A stretch of 64,000 nucleotides of DNA from Melitaea cinxia (taxonomy: Eukaryota > Arthropoda > Insecta > Lepidoptera > Nymphalidae). The translations under genes were made by a program, and so were the position numbers. The notes beneath the pieces are model-generated. The model saw only the letters and a list, made by a program, of their open reading frames with translations, was not told the DNA's origin and did no database searches. Positions 56,312 to 64,000 of this stretch are shown here, piece by piece (within the stretch, counting starts at the first letter, position 1; each line of letters begins with the position of its first letter). The stretch is taken from the NCBI RefSeq assembly GCF_905220565.1, contig NC_059406.1, positions 13,526,001 through 13,590,000 on the forward strand, written 5' to 3'.

Positions 56312-57133
56312 AAGAAAACGGGTGTGCTTTATACCACATGACTGAAGTAAAACTTCATTAGCTCCTATAGTAATCTATCTTAAATATATAAAAGCGAAAG
56401 ATCACTCATCACGAAATCTCCGAAACTATAACACCTAAAAACTTAAAATGTGGCAAGTAGGTTTCTTATAGAGCATAGACATCCGTTAAGAACGAATTTT
56501 CCGAAACTCGACCCCTAAGGGGGTAAAACGGGGGTTGGAAGTTTGTATGAAAGTCCTATGTTTTTGAAGTAAGAGACTTGAAATGTAAAATGTATGCTCT
56601 ATAGATAGTGAGAAGATGTCCAAATAATGTATCTTTAGAAATCAACTCCCTTTTGGGGTTAAAACGGGGGTTGGTAGGTTCACTCACTCATCACGAAATC
56701 TCCGAAACTATAACAGCTACAAACTTGAAATTTGGCAGGTAGGTTCCTTATAGGGCGTAGACATTGCTAAGAATGGATTTTATGAAACTCGAACCCTAAG
56801 GGGATAAAACGGGAGTTGGAAGTTTGTATGAAAGTCTTATGTTTTTGAAGTAAAAGGCTTGAAATTTAAAATGTTTGCTCTGCAGATGGTGATTTTGATG
56901 AGTTTCACTGGAAGTTTGTCAGGACAACTTTGTGACACACTGATTTCAACGCGGGCGAAGCCGCGGGCAAAGCTAGTATTATACAAACGTAACTCTCTCT
57001 CTTTATCTTCACTAACTTATATCTCCCCCTCAACTTCCGATTGCCTTGCCCAGTCACACGTTTCGTAACGCTCTCGTCACGCATCCACCACCTTACTACC
57101 CAAGTCAAGCATGCCTAAAGAAATATTATTTCA
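56312..57133. mobile_element. Relative of the 12446-12693 element, split by a Helitron
   Basis: Left part 56312-56373 (cgggtgtgctttat, ctgaagtaaaacttcattag) and right part 56977-57133 (cgtaacgctctcgtcacgc, aagtcaagcatgcctaaag) match 12446-12693 in order; the intervening 603 bp are foreign. Confidence 0.7.
56374..56976 (+). mobile_element. Helitron-like element, complete ends, two 282-bp units
   Basis: Starts TCTATCTTAAATATATAAAA after A56373 and ends cgggcaaagCTAG at 56976 before T, with the same cgcgg/ccgcg hairpin as 22790-23412. The marker cgaaatct at 56412 and 56694 shows two 282-bp tandem units against three in the 21959 element. Non-autonomous. Confidence 0.78.
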
Positions 57134-57149
57134 AAAATAGTATTATTAA

Positions 57150-57461
57150 CTTTGGCGCAGTAGTTTCAGAGTGGAATACATTGTACAAGCGTGGAATTGA
57201 AAAAAATTATACATTTCTAAAATAAAAGTAGCCTATGTTACTCCTTACTACATCAGCTATCTGCCAGTGAAAGTCCCGTCAAAATCGGTTCAGCCGTTTC
57301 AGAGATTACCCGGAACATACAGACAGACAAACAGACAAAAATTGTAAAAAAATGTTATTTTGGTTTATGCACCGTGTCATGTATACATCCATATGCATTT
57401 AATAAAAAGCGGTTGTACTAATAGTAAAAACAGACACTCCAATATTATTTATTTGTATAGA
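57150..57461 (-). mobile_element. Helitron-like element, 5' part
   Basis: The 5' TCTATACAAATAAATAA starts at 57461 on minus; body has gccagtgaaagtcccgtc and caaaaattgtaaaaaa. Same family as 21467-21790. Confidence 0.6.
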
Positions 57462-57883
57462 TTATTTAGAAAACAAATCGAAAAGACATGTTGTTTGGAT
57501 TTTCTGATAAATGATTAATCTACAGTAGCAATAAAAAGAAATAAATTAACGTTAGCAAATAATTTAAATTGTAACATTTTACGAAAAAATATTCTATTCA
57601 ACCAGACGAGTGATATCTATTGAAGTAATTGACTAATAATTATTATTACTTATAGCCATTACAACAGACGATTTTTTGTCAAATTATATTTTTAATTACT
57701 AACTTTAAAGAAACACTATTAGCATATAAAGTTTATCTTCAAGTTAGAATATAGATTTAAAATAAACTTATTTTACAATTTAAATAAAATGAGTTTTTAT
57801 CCTAGAAACCTTAAGCGATATTATATTTATTTAACTACAAGAAAACTATAATACGAAGATAGTCTTACAAATTGCGAATGTTG
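57462..57883. other. AT-rich intergenic DNA
   Basis: No feature. Confidence 0.5.
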
Positions 57884-57980
57884 ATTCAAACAATTTGCTC
57901 CGAATTACAACTGAAAATTAGATAGCACCCTTTTATTGCTTAAGTTGGTCGATTAGTTCCGAACAAACATCCGGAGTAAT
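57884..57980 (+). repeat. Diverged non-coding repeat pair, copy C2
   Basis: gattcaaacaatttgctccg, then ttttattgcttaagttgg. Confidence 0.4.
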
Positions 57981-58129
57981 ATGAGTAGTCTCATTTGACA
58001 TTGTATTCATTAAAACGTTAGTTGATTATCCTAGACATTAGTTTTCTATTTAAGCTTTTGAAGTGTTGTTTATATTTTATATTAAAGACGTTAGTTTTTA
58101 TAATGAAAAAAAAGTGTGTGTGTCTGTGT

Positions 58130-58400
58130 GTCAGCTCTGACGAACGACTGGAGTTTACTCCTTCAGATCAACTGTCTTAATAGACACAAAGAGGCTTACT
58201 ATTCTAAGAAACAGATTAATACCATATCAAATGGTAATTAAACGAACCCAGTAACGCCATCTATCGGAACCCTATTGGATTCCGGTAGATGGCGTTACGA
58301 GAAATGTAACGAGGTCATTCGTTTAGTAGATTTTACTCCTCATATTTTTTTCATACTGGGGGCCTTTCAGAATCGATTTTCATATAAGTATGAAAATCAA
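58130..58400 (-). mobile_element. Dispersed repeat 'ggcccccggtgtg', complete copy with strong hairpin
   Basis: Reverse copy of 18045-18530. Contains a 19-bp stem with one mismatch: gtaacgccatctatcggaa (58251-58269) and ttccggtagatggcgttac (58280-58298) around a 10-base loop. Confidence 0.75.
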
Positions 58401-58449
58401 TTATTAAAGAGTAAACTACAATAAAAACCAAGAAAATTAATATAATTAG

Positions 58450-58545
58450 GTCTGATTTTCTATAAAGTTGGAATATTTATCCAACCGGACTGCTCCAAAT
58501 TGCATTCAGGATATTCCTTGCTTTGTCGTACTCAATAATATCAAT
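58450..58545 (-). mobile_element. 'cacagcaggaaa' family, decayed fragment
   Basis: tgattttctataaagttgg, ccaaccggactgctcc and caggatattccttgctttgt. Confidence 0.5.
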
Positions 58546-61500
58546 TAATTAATGTAGAAATTAAATATTTTACATCGATATTTTAATAAAACCCACTCTA
58601 ATTAACATCGCTTTGTACGAGCAATATAAAACTTGCTTAGCATACTTGTGAAACAATAACTCAAATTGTAAGCGTATACAATCAAAAAATCGTAAAACTA
58701 ATATTTTAAAACCGAAAGTTTGTGAGGATGTTTCACGAATAATGACTGAACTTATTGTCATTAAGCTCGGTTCGTGGATAACTGGAGTTTCACAATAACA
58801 AACTCATTTTTATCCCGCGATTCCCAAAATATCGTACGCGAATAAAATCGCGAAACGCAAATAGTAGTTTTTATATATTTCAATGAAATACAAATGAAAT
58901 TTTGATTTAAATAATTTATTTCCAAGACTAACGTTGCCGAACCTTTTTAAATAGTTAAATTCTAAATTTGTATTTACTTCAAGTCTTCACATGAAAAATT
59001 TAACAAGTTGTAACAACATTTACACAAATACAATTAAATCTTGTATAAACCTTACAACCGAATCCTAAATAAACATAATAATTCGTTATCCTAAATAATC
59101 ATTTACATTTTGAAAGAGGACAAAATATATCTTAACATAACTTTAAAATAAATTTGAAAAACAATTACAAGTGTCATAACGTTTTTCACAAGTCAATTTA
59201 AGCATGCTTATAACTTATCAGTGCTTAGTGATAAATAAAAATTTTATTTATCCCACGACAGAAATAAAATATCACACACAAAAAAATATTCAAAATAATA
59301 ACATCCTTAAAATATAAGTGTTAGGCTTTCAGTACCGCACTAGCTTTAAGCAGTAAGAACAACGCATATTATTACAAGTTTATCAAACACTTATATTTGT
59401 TTTGCTAACATTTCCGTATCGAAAAATGCAGTTGACCAGCGCTATTACTATCAGAACTCACGAATTCAGTTTTCACGTCCACCGCTTTCGAAACTCCTCT
59501 AAATTGCTTCACAAATAACTATCGTAAAGCGTCATTTTTGAATTTTATAAACGTTCAACTGAAAATATTTTAAATTACTGCTTTTCGCATTGTTTCTAGT
59601 ATGAAAAATACGTACGACTGAATAAAAAATTGGCAACAATCCTATTAATATAGAGTCCCTTTTTTGTGTAATACATACAATTTTTTTACAGCAAAAAAAA
59701 AACTTCAAGCAAACTAAACGCAAACGAATTATAAAACATTACGTCCTTTGCTTTTATAAAAGCAATTAAAAATATATAAGAACTGCTTTAAAGTAATAGC
59801 AATACAAATAAGAAAGAACACAGAGAGCAGTCAAACAAATTTAATTATACGAATTAAAACCTTCTCCCATGCTTTCGTATTACTTTCGTGCAGTTAAATT
59901 AATATTTGAGATACAGGTTTTAACCAAGCTCTTAATGAAACATAATCATATTACTCAGAACAATATTAAGTTATGTCGAATAAAGAAAAAAAACGTAGTG
60001 AACACGTTTCGAGGTCGACGCAGGATCCGGGAGGTTCATAAGAGGATTAAACACGGTAATAAGGTTTGCGAGCCGGCACACTTGGACAGGTCAAGTAGGG
60101 CTTACAAGAATTTTGTTCCTTAATAGAAAGCAACGGGCATTTTTTTATAAAGTTAAGGAAAAGTTGAGAATTTTTTTCACAGCCTTTTGATATTTACTAG
60201 GGAAGTGTTGAAGTAGTTGTGTAGTTCTTTATTTGTATAATTATTTTTTTAACATGGAATGAATAAATTTTTGTTTCTCGTTTTTTTTATTATACCAGTG
60301 AAAGCAAAAGTATTTCTGATTTGCAAAGTTCATTTTGATATTGACTTGTGCAGTAGTGTAAAGCTCTTTTAATTATGTTTCAAATAAAATTCATTGATAA
60401 CATTCTACTATTTCAAATAAATGTTTCAAGAAATGTTTTTTGCAACAATTCGTTAATTCGCATAATGAAAAACTCGCATCGCTCTTCCAAATTACGTTTA
60501 TCATGACTTTTTATTTTTCCCGAGTTTCATGATAAATAGTGTACATCTACGAGTTATTATAAAACGTAATTATTCAAACAATACTGCAAGGGTTGAAAAT
60601 ACTTCTAATTAAAAAACAATTTTTATAGGTAACGAATTAAGGCTAGAAATTACAATTTTATTTAATCTTAAATAATACATTATCTGACTTGTATCGTAAC
60701 CTAAACCATAATTTATAAAAGAAACAAACCAGATTTTATAATCTATCCACATCTAATCCAGCCACCAATTAATATTGTAACTTATTTTTGTGTCTGAAAG
60801 GTAGTGTTTTTTTTTTTTTTAATTTTAACCTGATTGTAATAAAAATATCAATCATAATAATAAACAAAATTAGTTCCACTTTGATATGCATGATTACAAT
60901 TTTTACTGTACCCTCATTGTTATAGGACTTACACTGAATATACAGATTAGGATTGGTTAACACAAACCACATAGGCTTCGGATAAATTGATACATTATAT
61001 CGAATGTAACTAGAACAGCTCTGAAACACGTTTCTACCCACAATAATTAGTTAACCAACGCTCTGACCACAAGACCGGAGTCCTTTAAGCGCTAGACCAC
61101 AATCGTGACTTGCTTAATGCTTGTAGTTACTATTAATTTGTTTTGAGAAATAAGCAATTTATCCAGACCGAATTGCTTGGCCAAAGTCTTTCTTTATTAT
61201 TGGTAACCATACTCCAGGTCATTGGCATCTGATATCTTGACATCTTTTTGATTTCTATTTTATATACAAATCAATTTCTGGTCTGGTTTGTGCTTGTTTA
61301 TTATGTATATTACCGGACCCCCGACATAGTAGAAAATCCTGCTGGAACTCGTTGAGAGAGTTTATTTATTTACCAACCAAGTCACAGAGGAGTAGCACGG
61401 TATATTAAGCTACAACGCTTTTCCTGTAAAGCGAGAATTTGCCCAGTAAGTGGGACGCTGACAAAAAATTAAACATTCATTAGAATCGATTAAGCAATCA

Positions 61501-61555
61501 ATTACGAACAAATAAATCGACTACATTTCTATTTATCATAGTGTTAAACAGTAAA
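58546..61555. other. Mostly unique AT-rich DNA
   Basis: The end of an 84-codon frame at 60000-60123 (RGRRRIREVHKRIKHG) is GC-richer than its flanks but has no motif or splice support I can defend. A tRNA-like scrap (minus) is at 61055-61110. No gene called. Confidence 0.4.
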
Positions 61556-62203
61556 TCACTACAGAGTATAAAGCAAAGTCGCTTCCCGCTGCCTGTATGC
61601 TTAGATCTTTAAAACTACGCAACAGATTTTGATGCGGTTTCATTTAATGAATAAAATGATTCTAGAGAAAGGTTTATAAGTATAATACATGCATAATATA
61701 GTAGAGGAACACTGATAGTTTTAGAGATTTCTAATGTGATATCGTAAGTATTTGTTTGCGTATGTATTATATATTTAGTTGTACTGTTTGGCTACGGTAC
61801 TAAAGAATATACCCCCTCTCTTCCCGTGGGTGTCGTAAGAGGCGACTAAGGGATAACACAGTTCCACTACCACCTTGGAACTTAAAAAGCCGACCGGTGG
61901 CGGGATAACCATCCAACTGCTGGCTTTGAAATACACAGGCCGAAGACGGGCAGCAGCGTCTTCGGTGCGACAAAGCCAGCCCTGCGGTGACCAATCCGCC
62001 TACCCAGCGTGGTGACTATGGGCAAAACACATGAGTTCACGTTATTTTTGGCGTAAACTTGTGAAGGCCTATGTCCAGCAGTGGACTGTATAAGCTGTAA
62101 TGATGATGAATGATATATGTATATTTAGTTTATTTCATATGTATTTTACATTTTATTTTTCGTATCAGCATTACACCCGTGCGAAGCCGTGGCGGATAAC
62201 TAG
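61556..62203 (+). mobile_element. Helitron-like element interrupted by an RTE-tailed insertion
   Basis: 5' TCACTACAGAGTATAAAGC after A61555, body cagattttgatgcggtttc and ataatacatgcataatatag, and after the insertion acacccgtgcgaagcc and a terminal aaCTAG (62200-62203) before T. The 3' hairpin is degraded. Confidence 0.6.
61777..62098 (+). mobile_element. RTE-tailed short element inside the Helitron-like element
   Basis: tttggctacggtactaaag, cttcccgtgggtgtcgtaag, gccagccctgcggtgacc and aggcctatgtccagcagtgg, then taagctgtaatgatgatgaa with a (atg)n-like tail. Confidence 0.72.
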
Positions 62204-64000
62204 TAGTATATATAATAATGGCAGTGTAATAATAGTGGACAAAAGCTCATTGTATTCAGAACCTTTTCCAATCTATTGCCGAATTCGAGAAAAAACCTTA
62301 CTTGAGAACTGCTTATTCGATTTGAATGTTTTGTTTGTTGTCGCTTTTTTATATTAGGATATAGAATAAGTTTATATTATAGGCTATTATAATAAGTACG
62401 TATGAAAGAAATATTTTAGGACATCCGAGAATAGTGCTTAGTATGCACCTATCTTAAAGCTGTACTTTTTGATGTAACATATACCCACAAATAATAGGAT
62501 CATGAAATAACAAGCATTTTTTTTAAAATAAAAACATAAGTGTGTTTAAAATGTAATATACTATGAAAATAATAATATAGTATAAATATAGTAAAAAAAC
62601 ACACACACACATACTTGAACTGGATTAATTATCTTATACTAGTGCTCACCCAGTGGTCGAAATTCGATCATAATTTAACCACAAATTTAACAATAAACAA
62701 AAGAGTATTTAATGTATTTTCAAAAAATATTAGTTCAAATTTCATACTTCTCCGACACTATAATAATTAAGAATGATTGCTTATAGTTATAGCTTACCAC
62801 ATTTTACTGATTGGAATAGGCCTCTTTCTCCATATAGAAAAAGGTAATGATTCATACAGCTTAGAAAATGCTACAGAAAAATTTAAAAGCTAACATATAG
62901 TAGAGAAAAATATTTTACGTGATTCAGAAAATATTTTTTTTATTAATTACTCCTATTGTGAAAGCAATTTCATTCAGAGTATTTCGAAACATTTATACTT
63001 GTCAGAGATGAACGCAAATACCATCGGGACATTTGTATGTCTAGGGAGGAACATTTATATTTGCCAATTCTTATTTGAGAAGTGTGACGTATTGGGCTTC
63101 GTTTAAGTACTTAACTGTATTATTTTTTCAAACACAAGGACATTTTTTTTTTCTTTTTATGTTTGTATGTTTTTTTTTTCTTTATTATTTATAAAACGGT
63201 ACGTCTGTCAGCGGTGTATGCCACGAATAAGGTGTATCAAATTTATTTTTCTCTGTTCGTAAGGTAAGTTAAGTTAATACCTATATAGTATTTTAGGTCA
63301 GAACGGATGACTAAAATACGAACTTTTTTTTTCTATAGCAATATATAAATAATATAACCATGCCTGGGATGCGAATCAAACCATCCTAGAGTGAAAAGAC
63401 ACTGTCAACTGTGGTAACAGCGTAGTCAATAATGTAATACTTACACATTGTAACAGTGAACTACTGTAAGTCTATAGTTTAAAAGTGTTAATCTGTATGA
63501 CAATCCTATTATAATATACGTACTTATCAGAGATAAATCCGTTACACTTTTGTGTGCATAAATTTATCAATAATTGACGTTTACGATTGTTGATTCCCCA
63601 CCTACTTAACATATAAAACTCGGCACAATATCAAAACATATAGGAAAGACATCATTTAGCACTTTACCCTTTTCAACAAGTTCACACATTTGCAATATGC
63701 ATACGGTTGAAATAATCATAAGCTACTTAAAATCGTATTCATCACAGCTATCTGTGAAATCATTCCGTATTTAAAGGAGGATTGAGAGGAGATCAATCTT
63801 GTGAGCATTAGCGACACATCTAGACATCAATCACACGAATTGATCCGAAACGTTCGAACACAAGGTAGAAAATATTATTACCCTGCGCGGAATCGTATTA
63901 CATTAGCGCTTAATTTAAATATATGACTACGAAAATGTGTTTCTCGCATTTCGAGTATATTTTATGGTTAATAATATTGAATATTGAACTTTGACACTCA
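62204..64000. other. AT-rich intergenic DNA
   Basis: (AC)n at 62595-62610, a SINE-tail scrap at about 62810-62850 (aggcctctttctccata) and a tRNA-like scrap at 63358-63430. No gene. Confidence 0.45.

Noticed and set aside
59869..60123. 84-codon frame ending in a basic GC-richer segment
   Set aside because: The basic tail is suggestive but I see no domain, no clear acceptor site and no neighbouring exon.
1..64000. Bacterial or phage defence, operon or integron content
   Set aside because: No operonic genes, ribosome binding sites or prokaryotic promoters; the repeat families are those of insects.

Overview
The window looks like nuclear DNA of a lepidopteran insect (moth or butterfly). The sequence is AT-rich, has no operons or dense genes, and is full of repeats I recognise as typical of Lepidoptera: RTE-clade and R1-like non-LTR retrotransposons, tRNA-derived SINEs with pol III A and B boxes, short elements carrying an RTE 3' tail, Helitron-like elements ending in CTAG before a T, and several unnamed dispersed families. 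I found no intact host protein-coding gene, rRNA gene or functional tRNA gene. The window is best read as a gene-poor intergenic (or giant-intron) segment made of layered mobile elements. Family names come from memory of motifs, not from a database search.

Layout. 0-3.1 kb: a full-length tRNA-SINE with a target-site duplication (TSD), then a 5'-truncated RTE element with a long reverse-transcriptase frame broken by two stop codons. 3.6-6.5 kb: a TATG microsatellite, LINE 3' debris, and a GC-rich minisatellite of exactly 103-bp period, split by a minus-strand R1-like retrotransposon with a 16-bp TSD. 6.5-11.4 kb: AT-rich DNA with a 53-bp retro-insertion, an AT microsatellite, a possible broken THAP-domain gene remnant (8.4-10.3 kb, with a hairpin-rich GC patch inside it), and a second GGCC-rich minisatellite (143-bp higher-order unit). 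11.7-18.5 kb: RTE-tailed elements, an inverted-repeat element, a common dispersed repeat and a Helitron end. 18.5-29.5 kb: mostly unique AT-rich DNA, with a Helitron cluster at 21.5-23.4 kb, a fold-back element, and four diverged copies of one short non-coding motif. 29.5-50 kb: scattered SINE, Helitron and LINE remnants and microsatellites. 50-64 kb: a TTA-flanked MITE, nested insertions at 54.2 and 56.3 kb, a strong hairpin at 58.25 kb, and a Helitron-like element interrupted by an RTE-tailed insertion at 61.6-62.2 kb.

How the parts work together. The mobile elements form parasitic layers. The autonomous RTE element, one tRNA-SINE family and a tailless-head short family all end in nearly the same 3' sequence, which suggests the short elements borrow the RTE machinery. 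Nested insertions give a relative order in several places: R1-like after the 103-bp array, Helitron after its inverted-repeat host, and a LINE tail after the dispersed repeat. I found no convincing new functional system. The items most worth checking are the paired minisatellites at one junction of one repeat family, the THAP-like relic, and the duplicated non-coding motif at 16 and 24-26 kb.
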